Shown: in pieces, positions 1 to 5,800 of the stretch
Layout of the letters: every line of letters starts with the position of its first letter
Numbering within the stretch: the stretch's first letter is position 1
Origin: Gammaproteobacteria bacterium
GTDB lineage: Bacteria > Pseudomonadota > Gammaproteobacteria > Pseudomonadales > Azotimanducaceae_A
Direction: 5' to 3'
Length of the DNA stretch: 5,800 nucleotides
NCBI GenBank assembly: GCA_028819775.1
Contig: JAPPKV010000141.1
Coordinates: 1 to 5,800, forward strand
Translations under genes and position numbers: made by a program
The notes under the pieces: generated by a model
What the model saw: only the letters and a program-made list of their open reading frames with translations
Database searches by the model: none
Told to the model about the DNA's origin: nothing

Positions 1-2
1 CC

Positions 3-308
3 TGCCGGGCGGATGTACCGAACTTGAGGGCCGCCGTCGAGGAGTACGGCGACCGTGGTTTCGCCATCTTCGCCTTCTCCTTGGATACCGACCGCGAAGA
101 CTGGAACGATGCGTCGGTGGAAGACGGCATCAACTGGATCAATACCTGCGACCTCAAGGGCTACGACAGCCCCATAAGCCAGCAGTACGGCGTGAACATG
201 CTGCCGAAGAACCTGCTAGTGGACGCGAACGGCGTCGTAGTCGAGGTCCATGCGCGGGGAGAACGTCTGATGGAACGGCTGTCCGAGATGCTCGGAGACG
301 GCGGCTGA
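3..308 (+). CDS. TlpA/AhpC-type thioredoxin-fold protein, C-terminal part (5' end outside window)
   Basis: The reading frame is open from the left edge, so the gene starts upstream; the leucine codon TTG at 24 is not a credible start. The first whole codon is Cys, followed by RADVPNLRAAVEEYGDRGF and then FSLD. That is the usual sequence just after the WCxxC redox motif of TlpA/ResA-type thiol-disulfide oxidoreductases, so this Cys is probably the second redox cysteine. Further on, YGVNMLPKNLLVDANGVVV matches the cis-proline strand of the thioredoxin fold (Pro before Lys), and the end is a final helix (LMERLSEML). The visible ~101 residues therefore cover the fold from the active-site helix to the C terminus. 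In the family these proteins reduce periplasmic disulfides or sit at the end of larger lipoproteins. The N-terminal signal or extra domain cannot be seen. The gene ends 18 bases before the PIN remnant. Confidence 0.85.
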   Translation, partial: CRADVPNLRAAVEEYGDRGFAIFAFSLDTDREDWNDASVEDGINWINTCDLKGYDSPISQQYGVNMLPKNLLVDANGVVVEVHARGERLMERLSEMLGDGG

Positions 309-326
309 CGAGTCCCGAAGTTCCCC

Positions 327-474
327 ATGGTGACGTGGAACTTCCGTCACATCACCAATGCGGCCATGCGGGTGCGGATCGACGGGACGTGCTGGGAGGC
401 GGGCTACGAACCGCCGGTGATCTGCACGCCAAAAAGAACTGATGGAGCCTGACAATGCGGACGAGAGAGACTGA
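327..474 (+). pseudogene. C-terminal remnant of a PIN-domain toxin, frameshifted near its end
   Basis: The frame starting at 327 reads MVTWNFRHITNAAMRVRI, then CWEAGYEPPVICTP. From memory, this is the typical ending of VapC-like PIN-domain ribonucleases (xxTWNxxHIxNAxxR...GYEPPxICTPEEL). Only this end is present. A complete PIN protein has well over 100 residues, and its N-terminal acidic catalytic residues are missing, because the thioredoxin-like gene ends only 18 bases upstream. In the current frame the ORF stops at 450-452 after TPKRTDGA. Dropping one A from the A5 run at 431-435 restores TPKELMEPDNADERD with a stop at 472-474. That is closer to the family ending and would overlap the start of the next gene. 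Both a 5' deletion and a frameshift therefore mark it as dead. The homopolymer shift alone could be a sequencing error, but the missing N-terminal part could not. Confidence 0.75.
444..447 (+). promoter_or_regulatory. Shine-Dalgarno site for the small partner gene
   Basis: GGAG lies seven bases before the ATG at 455 and supports that start. It is inside the old coding end of the PIN gene, so translation of the two genes was probably coupled before the PIN gene decayed. Confidence 0.6.
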
Positions 475-649
475 TCCGGTCATCGCTGAAGTACGGGCCG
501 TCCGGGACCGATTCGCCGCGCGCGCCGGCCACGATGTGGGAGCCATTTTCCAACGGATTCGCGAGATGCAAGACGAGCCCGGGCGCGAGTACGTCACGTA
601 TCCCGCACGCCGGATCGCCGAAGGCACCGACAAGCCGCTGGCCGTGTGA
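455..649 (+). CDS. Small helical protein, PIN-toxin partner (putative orphan antitoxin)
   Basis: A complete 64-residue protein, charged and apparently mostly helical. It begins MRTRETDPVIAEVRAVRDRF, then has AGHDVGAIFQRIREMQ and ends in a basic tail (YVTYPARRIAEGTDKPLAV). The pattern TDPIxEEVRxxRxxxAxxxxxDxxAIxxxxRxxQxxxGRxxVxxPxRR is one I recall from short proteins encoded just after PIN-domain genes in many bacteria, usually annotated as hypothetical. The neighbourhood fits, since the end of such a PIN gene lies immediately upstream and, in its repaired frame, would overlap this start by 20 bases. The inferred role is to bind and neutralise the PIN ribonuclease, but no DNA-binding motif is visible and the name antitoxin rests on context. 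The gene looks intact although its toxin is gone. It may be drifting, or may act on a related toxin elsewhere. Confidence 0.7.
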   Translation: MRTRETDPVIAEVRAVRDRFAARAGHDVGAIFQRIREMQDEPGREYVTYPARRIAEGTDKPLAV

Positions 650-793
650 ATGGCTCGAAGGGCAGCACGCGGCCATCAATCCCGAAAGCGACGCCTGGGA
701 GGCCTGAAAACGGTCGCACCAAGGTCGCGACATCTGACCGTATGGGGCAGGCGGCAGGCCGGCAACAGGCCACCTATTCGGACGGCCCCCCGA
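650..793. other. Convergent intergenic stretch, no firm gene or terminator
   Basis: These 144 bases separate the end of the small plus-strand gene from the stop codon of the minus-strand nuclease gene. No hairpin followed by a T-run is visible for either direction. Weak features are an 8-base palindrome GTCGCGAC at 724-731 inside a loose CGGTC/GACCG inverted repeat (711-715 and 736-740). In the frame containing 648 a short coding-like tail reads EWLEGQHAAINPESDAWEA and stops at about 707. It has mostly G/C third positions but no start and no family that I recognise, so it may be a gene scrap or chance. Confidence 0.4.
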
Positions 794-1657
794 TCAGCCT
801 CCGATTCTGATTCCGTAGTCGAGTGCCTGCAGCCCATCCGCCTTCAAGGCAGGAGAGTCGACCGACCACTCCAAGCGGCGGGTTCGTCGAGCAAGCCGCG
901 GTGCGCTGACGACATATCGCTCGTCGTAGCGCCGATACAACGTGTCGAAGAAGCGCTCGAAGTGGATCGGGCTCTCGCTTGCCGGGAAGTCCGTTACCAA
1001 TTCGCCGCTATGTCGCCCAGAAACCTCGATCATCGCCATCGCAATTGCCTCGTAGCGGCTGGCATCGTTTCTCACCCCAAGTCGACCCGTCATGGCACTC
1101 AACGCCTGATGGAAACGGACAACACCTTCCACCGGACGCCCCGAACGGTCGACGACAACATCGGTCGAAGCCACGCCGCGACCTTCTCGGTTCGCACGCA
1201 TCAGAAACAGATACCCGAAGACGAGCGTGGGATAGCCGATGTGGATGTTGGTGCACTCGCCGATCGTCTCCTCGAGCCGGTTCGTCAGATTGCGGACTGC
1301 ACCCGTCATCCCCTTGCACGAAACGGCCAGTACCGGTCCGATTCCATCCTTGGTGACGACGATGTCCACGTTCTTCGTCTTCAATCCCCCGAGTACTGTG
1401 GCCTCGCTTCGCGTCATTTGACTGGGGTCGTAGACAACGCGAGGCAACGGTCGCGCCTCGTCAACACGTAGTGGCGGCCGTGGCTCAAGTTCGCTCGGGT
1501 GAAAGCCGCCCTCTAGAACCAGGCGGCAAGTGACGTACTCGTGTAATGGCCGGATGTGTTCCTGGCTCTGGGTCCGCCCGGTGAACCGCACGAAGTGACG
1601 GAAGGCGTGCAACCTATCGAACCGAAGGCTCGTTGCCTCCGATTCATCCGGCGCCAT
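794..1657 (-). CDS. Putative restriction endonuclease with a D-SCK-E (PD-(D/E)XK variant) active site
   Basis: This is a 287-residue protein, last in the minus-strand operon. The ATG at 1657 was chosen because a strong GGTGGAGG precedes it. The longer start at 1696 would add 13 residues read through that site. The centre carries a nuclease-like core: Asp98 in KTKNVDIVV, a strand VLAVSCKG with Ser113-Cys114-Lys115, then a helix with Glu129 (NLTNRLEE). The usual acidic residue two before the Lys is replaced by Ser, while a Glu follows the Lys after 13 residues. This is the arrangement known for NgoMIV, Cfr10I and Bse634I, where the Glu comes from the next helix. The role is inferred: DNA cleavage at the site protected by the overlapping methyltransferase gene, or a subunit working with McrBC. 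The strand after the helix (IHIGYPTLVFGYLFLMR) fits an alpha/beta core. I do not recognise the exact family. The first ~85 and last ~100 residues have no motif I can name. Confidence 0.72.
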   Translation of the reverse strand: MAPDESEATSLRFDRLHAFRHFVRFTGRTQSQEHIRPLHEYVTCRLVLEGGFHPSELEPRPPLRVDEARPLPRVVYDPSQMTRSEATVLGGLKTKNVDIVVTKDGIGPVLAVSCKGMTGAVRNLTNRLEETIGECTNIHIGYPTLVFGYLFLMRANREGRGVASTDVVVDRSGRPVEGVVRFHQALSAMTGRLGVRNDASRYEAIAMAMIEVSGRHSGELVTDFPASESPIHFERFFDTLYRRYDERYVVSAPRLARRTRRLEWSVDSPALKADGLQALDYGIRIGG

Positions 1658-3125
1658 AGTGCCTCCACCTGCGCAGCGTCGAGACCGCTCCATCAAGGAC
1701 CGAGTCGTCCAGGCAGGATCTGGCTTCCGGAGAGGGCAATACGATGCGTGCGGCCTCCCCAGGTTCCAGCTTCAGCATGCCGCCGCCGAGTGCGTGACCC
1801 TCGATCTCGCAACTGAGTTGAACATACGTCGAATCCCACGTGTCGAGCAGTCCCTCGCCAATGTGGCCGTTGTGGAGATACACCGCGTGCAGAGCATTGG
1901 TGCAAGTCGCGCCAGCCTCGTTCCGGACCAGGCTCGGTGCGACACCCGACATGTACGTCAGGAAGAACTGTGGCACGCGGACGTCGGGCACGGAGTACCA
2001 CGGATTGCGGTTGCGGCACTTGTAGGTCTGCCGTGCCTTCTGACCATGCGGCGAGTCGAGGTAGCGCAAGACGGTTCCGGGCAGCTCGGCGTGTTTCGGT
2101 ATGCGGAGCAGCAACATCGGCTCGTCCGAACGATGCCATTCGTCGACCTTATCCGCCGTCAGGGTTCGGCGCGGCAATACCCGGCCGTTGCGCACCGTCG
2201 GATGTAGGAACTCATCCGGGATATCCCAGAGTTGTGCCTCCGTGGGCCGCAAGTGAAAAAAGTCGTTGGCGCCGCTCACGTAGCCGATGCCGACCGAGGC
2301 GGCGAGACCGAGGCGCCAAGTGTCCGTCCTTTTTGCCACCTCCTGATAGGTTGCACGCTGGGAGTCTTTGAGTAGATAGGGCCGCAGCCTGCGGTTCCAC
2401 AAACTGCGCCAGTCGTCGACCGGCACAAGTTCGGCGACACGGGGAGGCACTTCCGTATCCCGGAATCGCTCCATCGGTGCAAAGTGGATGTCGCGGGTCG
2501 ACCCGCCGAATCCTTCGGCAAACAACAACCAACAGTCCTCGGAGAGATGCGGGAACAACTTCTCGCGAATTGGGACAATCCGCACCTCGCCGAAGTTCGC
2601 CACGAGGTAGTCGATCAGCGGCGCAGCGTGGGGCGCATGGCCTATCGACGCCGGCACGACGAACCCCATTCGGCCCCCGCGTCGAAGCAGACTGGCCGTC
2701 ACCACCAAGAACGGCGCCCAGGACGTGGTAAGACCCGAAAAGGTCGCGCCGAGGTCGTGGCATAGCCTGAGCGCGCGTCTCCGTACTTCGCCGCTGAAGG
2801 TCTGGTAGCGGATGAACGGTGGATTGCCAGCGGCGCAGTCGAAACGTTCAGTAGACTGCTCCGCCCACTCGAAGAAGTCGCCTTGGTGGACTACGCCCGA
2901 CGGCGCACGCTGTTTCGCCGCGAACGCCGCCTCCTCGTTTCGTTCCACGCCCGTACTGTTTGGATGCCAGGCTATGAAACGGCCATCGCCACAGGATGGG
3001 TCGAGCAGCCGATCAGTCGCGTGGCGCACGGCCCATTGAACTAGCGCCGCCGCGACCCGATCAGGCGTGTAGTACGCGCCGCTCTCCTTGGCGGTCCTTT
3101 CGGCTTCTTCTGGCAAACGGAGCAT
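1644..3125 (-). CDS. Adenine-N6 DNA methyltransferase, gamma class (Eco57I/PaeR7I-like), stand-alone
   Basis: A 493-residue modification enzyme transferring methyl from S-adenosylmethionine to adenine N6. Motifs run in gamma-class order: motif X GAYYTP (16-21), motif I LDPSCGDGRF (41-50), the acidic motif II residue Glu61, GDFF (82-85), and catalytic motif IV NPPFIRY (101-107). The C-terminal half is the target-recognition region, with SGANDFFHL (284-292), NPWYSVPDVRVPQFFLTYMS (374-393) and RNEAGATCTNALHAVYL (401-417), all typical of Eco57I-type enzymes. It has no nuclease domain, unlike the ~1000-residue type IIG fusions, so cleavage must come from neighbours. The ATG at 3125 lacks a good Shine-Dalgarno. 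A TTG four codons upstream (3137) has AAGG eight bases before it and is a real alternative. A far upstream ATG (3281) would overlap mcrC by 83 bases and is unlikely. The gene overlaps the nuclease gene by 14 bases, which fits a modification-restriction pair. Confidence 0.93.
   Translation of the reverse strand: MLRLPEEAERTAKESGAYYTPDRVAAALVQWAVRHATDRLLDPSCGDGRFIAWHPNSTGVERNEEAAFAAKQRAPSGVVHQGDFFEWAEQSTERFDCAAGNPPFIRYQTFSGEVRRRALRLCHDLGATFSGLTTSWAPFLVVTASLLRRGGRMGFVVPASIGHAPHAAPLIDYLVANFGEVRIVPIREKLFPHLSEDCWLLFAEGFGGSTRDIHFAPMERFRDTEVPPRVAELVPVDDWRSLWNRRLRPYLLKDSQRATYQEVAKRTDTWRLGLAASVGIGYVSGANDFFHLRPTEAQLWDIPDEFLHPTVRNGRVLPRRTLTADKVDEWHRSDEPMLLLRIPKHAELPGTVLRYLDSPHGQKARQTYKCRNRNPWYSVPDVRVPQFFLTYMSGVAPSLVRNEAGATCTNALHAVYLHNGHIGEGLLDTWDSTYVQLSCEIEGHALGGGMLKLEPGEAARIVLPSPEARSCLDDSVLDGAVSTLRRWRHYGAG
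1662..1666 (-). promoter_or_regulatory. Shine-Dalgarno site deciding the nuclease start
   Basis: On the minus strand GGAGG, within GGTGGAGG (1662-1669), ends four bases before the ATG at 1657. It lies in the final codons of the methyltransferase gene. It favours this ATG over the in-frame ATG at 1696 and suggests translational coupling across the 14-base gene overlap. Confidence 0.65.
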
Positions 3126-3162
3126 GACGGACTGCAACGCGTATCCCTTCGCGTACGTCCCG

Positions 3163-3168
3163 ATTATA
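3163..3168 (-). promoter_or_regulatory. Possible -10 box in the gap before the methyltransferase gene
   Basis: A perfect TATAAT on the minus strand sits in the 73-base gap between mcrC and the methyltransferase gene, about 38 bases before the ATG at 3125. No convincing TTGACA-like -35 is found 16-18 bases upstream. A direct repeat (CGCGTA on the plus strand at 3138-3143 and 3150-3155) lies just downstream, where a transcript leader would be. An internal promoter would let the methyltransferase be made independently of mcrBC, as is common in restriction-modification loci, but this is weakly supported. Confidence 0.3.
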
Positions 3169-3198
3169 GGGGATCGACCTGTTCGTTTGGCGTTGAAA

Positions 3199-4404
3199 TC
3201 AGGCGACCAGACGTTCAGCCCCCGCACGCAACGTGCGTACGCGACTCGCGAGGTCACCGATCCGCCCATGTAAATCATCAATGGACCCAGTCAGGTCGAG
3301 TGCCGCAACCTCGAGCCTCTTCCCGGCGTGCCGAACACAATGAACGATCTCCTTGTCTTCTCCCTTCGCGTAGACCAGCAGCCCGCCCGGCAAGTCGAGC
3401 GCGGTGGTGTACGCCAAGAGCTGATACAGGTCGGCATTCGGCACTCGGGCGTCATGGACCTTCTTGTACTTTGCATCTCCTACGAATGTGCATTCGCGCC
3501 CCTCCCACCACGTCAGGTCCGGCTTTAGGCGGATGGAGTCGGCCCGGTCAAGCCAGATGTCGGGTAAGCCCTTGTCCGAACGGAATGTTCGTTCCGATAG
3601 GCCCAACGCTTGACGCAATGCCCGGGTGACGAACTCCTGGAAGACGGAGTTCATGTCGACGAGGAAGCCCGATGCCCGAACGTTTCCCCGCTGTGTCTCA
3701 ATAGACGTGTGGCGCAGGATCAAGCGCGACAGCTCGACGGCCTCACGGTAGTGCTCATTCAGCCGGTCGAACCTGACTTCCGGCAACACCCCCGGCGGGA
3801 ACTCCACCCAATCGACATCCTCGAGATTGGCCAGCACACCGGCCAATTTGACCCGCGAGCGTGTGTGAATTCGTAGGTTGAGGAGACGCCATGCCGCGGC
3901 CTTGATCAGACGGTTCGGCAAGACGTCAACGGTGAAATCGTCGTAGCGGACCTCAAGGGGCACTGGAATCCCGAACCGACGACGAATCTGGTGGTCGATC
4001 CGGATGCGCCCGCGTACGGTCAGCAGCGAGTCCTCCTCAGTTCGGTACCCATGCAGCAAGCCGCGCGAGAAAGCCCGACGGGCGCCAGCGGCAAACAACG
4101 GCACAAGCGCTTCGACCAACGTCGGCTCGTCCACGTAGTCGAAACGCTCCTCGCGGAACTCGATCTCGCCGATCGCATAGGAGGCGAGGTATAGAACACG
4201 CGAGACGGGCAACTTGGGTTGGATCGAGACCGACAGATTTCCAACCTCGAGCGCGCCGACCGTAGAACCGGGCGTAAGGTGATACGTAGACTCCGTCCCC
4301 GGGGCGGGTTCGATGGAGAGAAAATCTCTTAAGGCGTCACGTTCTGCGACGGGAACCGCTACGGCGTCGCTTCTCTCGTACTCCCGTAGATCAAGCTCCC
4401 TCAT
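3199..4404 (-). CDS. mcrC: McrC-type nuclease subunit of an McrBC restriction complex
   Basis: A 401-residue protein of the McrC family, which binds the McrB GTPase ring and supplies the nuclease active site. The N-terminal half has the family's beta-rich region (VGNLSVSIQPKLPVSRVLYL, 54-73) and SLLTVRGRIRI (126-136). The C-terminal PD-(D/E)XK domain begins with FLVDMNSVFQEFV (247-259). The catalytic set is Asp296 (LKPDLTWW) and Asp310-Ala-Lys312 (VGDAKYKK), followed by NADLYQLLAYTTAL (323-336), the usual Q-x3-Y helix. The 13-residue spacing between the two Asp is close to that of the E. coli McrC catalytic residues Asp244, Asp257 and Lys259. The start at 4404 (ATG) gives a 14-base overlap with mcrB, with a weak GGTGGT upstream; a GTG at 4416 is possible but has no Shine-Dalgarno. 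All key residues are present, so the enzyme should be active. Confidence 0.93.
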   Translation of the reverse strand: MRELDLREYERSDAVAVPVAERDALRDFLSIEPAPGTESTYHLTPGSTVGALEVGNLSVSIQPKLPVSRVLYLASYAIGEIEFREERFDYVDEPTLVEALVPLFAAGARRAFSRGLLHGYRTEEDSLLTVRGRIRIDHQIRRRFGIPVPLEVRYDDFTVDVLPNRLIKAAAWRLLNLRIHTRSRVKLAGVLANLEDVDWVEFPPGVLPEVRFDRLNEHYREAVELSRLILRHTSIETQRGNVRASGFLVDMNSVFQEFVTRALRQALGLSERTFRSDKGLPDIWLDRADSIRLKPDLTWWEGRECTFVGDAKYKKVHDARVPNADLYQLLAYTTALDLPGGLLVYAKGEDKEIVHCVRHAGKRLEVAALDLTGSIDDLHGRIGDLASRVRTLRAGAERLVA

Positions 4405-5800
4405 CGTCGGCACCACCGGCGTCTACATCGTCGCCGATGCCTCCGTTGCCACCTTCGGAGCGGAGCTTGCTCAGATCAAAATCCGCTAGTCGTTCGCTCT
4501 CGCCGAAGAGTCGCTCTTCGATGTAGGGAAGCACGTTGTGTTCCCATATCAGTTCGACCGTCCTGTCGTCCAGTCCTTCCCTCATGAAATAGCTGGGCCC
4601 GATCGCTGCGTGTCGATCATCGAGCGTCTCGTTCGCGCGATCCACCACATCGGCGACCCATACCATCTCCGGGGCATTCCGCTTCAGCCAACGTTCGAGC
4701 AGACCGTGTATCGGTGGCCTGTCGGGATGAAACTCCACGAAATGGAAACGTCGACGCAATGCGAGATCGACCAGCGCAATCGACCGGTCGGCGGTGTTCA
4801 TCGTGCCGATGATGTAGAGGTTATCCGGCAGCGAGAACGACTTGTCGGAATACTGTAACCGGATCTCCTTGTCTCGATACTCCAGCAGGAAATAGAGTTC
4901 ACCGAATACCTTAGCGAGGTTTCCACGGTTTATCTCGTCGATGATCAGGAAGTGCTTTTCGCTTCTGCCAAGTGCGGTGCGCGCAGCTGAGAGCAACGGC
5001 CCATCACGCAGTTCAAAACCCGGTTGAGAGTCAATCAGCTTGGGGCGAAATCCCTGAACAAAATCCTCGTACGAGTACGATGGATGGAATTGTACGAGTG
5101 TGACCCGTTGATCGTTTCCGGCGGCGTATCGTGCAAACGCTTGTGCCACATAGGTCTTGCCTGTTCCGGGAGGGCCCTGAAATATGACCTGCCTTTTGTC
5201 AGCGAGTAGCTCTTCGATTTCCCGAAGCTGGTTCGCGTCGAATAGCAGGTCGTTTGCGAGATCGTCCAGACCGGCAGGCAACTCTTGCCTCGCGTCATCA
5301 TCAGCCGCGAGTGACGATCGCCTCGATCCCTTTTCCAAGCTCCTGATAGCCCAAATCACGGACTGCGCTTCGAGACGATTGGACGGCCTGTCGAGCCCCG
5401 CCGCACGCACTTCATGCATGAACGAATCCACAAACCCCAAAGCATGCTCATACATTGCTGCTTCGTCCGCATCTGCTCGCGGTCCCTGATACGCCACACT
5501 CTCGTATGCCGTCCGAAACAGCCTTGGCTTGAACGGGACGTACTCCTCCGGGTCAATCCCCATCAAAAGAACGGACATCGTGGTGAGGCGCATCCCACTA
5601 CCGCTTGTTACGGAGCGTGGGAAATGATCGGCAAATCCTCGAACGCGGGTCGAAACCGCTCGTCCGTCGTCCGCCCAAATCTCCCGCAACGCGCTGAGTG
5701 CTTCGTCAGGATTCTCTCGGACCCAATTGATGAAGTGAGGTTTCTCAGCAGTTCTCATTTTGGCCGCACGGTGCGATGGGACGACGGGATCTGCGGTTTT
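4391..5800 (-). CDS. mcrB: McrB-type AAA+ GTPase, restriction motor subunit (5' end probably outside window)
   Basis: GTP-driven AAA+ motor of an McrBC complex. Numbering from the ATG at 5758 gives Walker A GPPGTGKT (195-202), the family element FHPSYSYEDFVQGFRP (224-239), Walker B LIIDEINRGNLAKVFGE (271-287), the McrB signature MNTADRSI (320-327), arginine-finger region LRRRF (334-338) and GPSYFM (387-392). The last ~22 residues are a Gly/Asp/Glu-rich tail that overlaps the mcrC start. The N-terminal ~175 residues do not resemble the methylcytosine-binding domain of E. coli McrB. They show RLTTMSVLLMGIDPEEYVPFKP (58-79) and YEHALGFVD, as in many McrB-like proteins of GC-rich bacteria. The ATG at 5758 has no Shine-Dalgarno, and the frame stays open for the 14 codons to the window edge. 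Related proteins usually continue further upstream, so I take the true start to lie beyond 5800. Confidence 0.92.
   Translation of the reverse strand, partial: KTADPVVPSHRAAKMRTAEKPHFINWVRENPDEALSALREIWADDGRAVSTRVRGFADHFPRSVTSGSGMRLTTMSVLLMGIDPEEYVPFKPRLFRTAYESVAYQGPRADADEAAMYEHALGFVDSFMHEVRAAGLDRPSNRLEAQSVIWAIRSLEKGSRRSSLAADDDARQELPAGLDDLANDLLFDANQLREIEELLADKRQVIFQGPPGTGKTYVAQAFARYAAGNDQRVTLVQFHPSYSYEDFVQGFRPKLIDSQPGFELRDGPLLSAARTALGRSEKHFLIIDEINRGNLAKVFGELYFLLEYRDKEIRLQYSDKSFSLPDNLYIIGTMNTADRSIALVDLALRRRFHFVEFHPDRPPIHGLLERWLKRNAPEMVWVADVVDRANETLDDRHAAIGPSYFMREGLDDRTVELIWEHNVLPYIEERLFGESERLADFDLSKLRSEGGNGGIGDDVDAGGADDEGA

Noticed and set aside
711..740. Inverted repeat CGGTC/GACCG with GTCGCGAC as a possible terminator between convergent genes
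   Set aside because: The arms are only five bases with a long spacer, and there is no T-run on either strand.
650..1471. Long plus-strand ORF of 273 codons opposite the nuclease gene
   Set aside because: It is arginine/serine-rich with no domain pattern, and most of it is the complement of the minus-strand nuclease gene, which has recognisable motifs, a ribosome binding site and an operon context.
1658..1696. Longer N-terminus for the nuclease from the ATG at 1696
   Set aside because: The extra 13 residues (MMERSRRCAGGGT) are translated through a strong Shine-Dalgarno that sits correctly for the ATG at 1657.
1659..2371. Several plus- and minus-strand ORFs inside the methyltransferase gene
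   Set aside because: They are low-complexity, Arg/Pro-rich shadow frames of a gene with clear methyltransferase motifs throughout.
1644..3125. Type IIG fused restriction-modification enzyme
   Set aside because: At 493 residues it has only the methyltransferase and target-recognition parts, and the protein begins almost directly at motif X, leaving no N-terminal nuclease domain.
3126..3281. Longer N-terminus for the methyltransferase from the ATG at 3281
   Set aside because: It would overlap mcrC by 83 bases, and the extra residues do not resemble anything; the family sequence begins close to LRLPEEAERTAKESGAYYTP.
1..5800. tRNA, rRNA, CRISPR array, insertion sequence or attachment-site repeats
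   Set aside because: I saw no regularly spaced repeats, transposase motifs, terminal inverted repeats or tRNA-like cloverleaf sequence on either strand.

Overview
This window comes from a GC-rich bacterium (roughly 58-60 % G+C by eye, with mostly G/C third codon positions in the genes). Nothing in it fixes the phylum. The left edge is chromosomal-looking: the C-terminal part of a TlpA-type thioredoxin-fold protein. A small toxin-antitoxin-like scar follows it. The rest of the window, about 5 kb, is a defence operon on the minus strand.

Left part, plus strand (1-649). The thioredoxin-like gene runs in from outside the window, starting at the second Cys of the expected CxxC motif, and stops at 308. 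Eighteen bases later there is only the last ~41 codons of a PIN-domain ribonuclease toxin (327 onward). Its final codons are also shifted by one base in an A5 tract. The small helical partner protein that normally follows such PIN genes is intact (455-649). The 144 bases 650-793 lie between convergent genes and hold no firm gene.

Right part, minus strand (5800 to 794). In transcription order the genes are: an McrB-type AAA+ GTPase whose frame is still open at the window edge; an McrC-type PD-(D/E)XK nuclease; a stand-alone gamma-class (Eco57I/PaeR7I-like) adenine-N6 DNA methyltransferase; and a 287-residue protein that looks like a restriction endonuclease with a D-(S)CK-E active site rather than D-(E/D)xK. 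mcrB/mcrC and methyltransferase/nuclease are each joined by a 14-base overlap of the form ATG-N8-TGA. The two pairs are separated by a 73-base gap containing a perfect TATAAT.

The layout reads as two restriction modules fused into one locus, or as one multi-subunit system. McrBC proper cleaves modified DNA, so a resident methyltransferase next to it makes sense in two ways. Either the two recognise different marks, or this McrBC-like pair has become a modification-inhibited restriction enzyme, as in LlaJI and BsuMI. In BsuMI an additional subunit is needed besides the McrB-like and McrC-like proteins. The unfamiliar nuclease at the end of the operon is the most interesting gene here.
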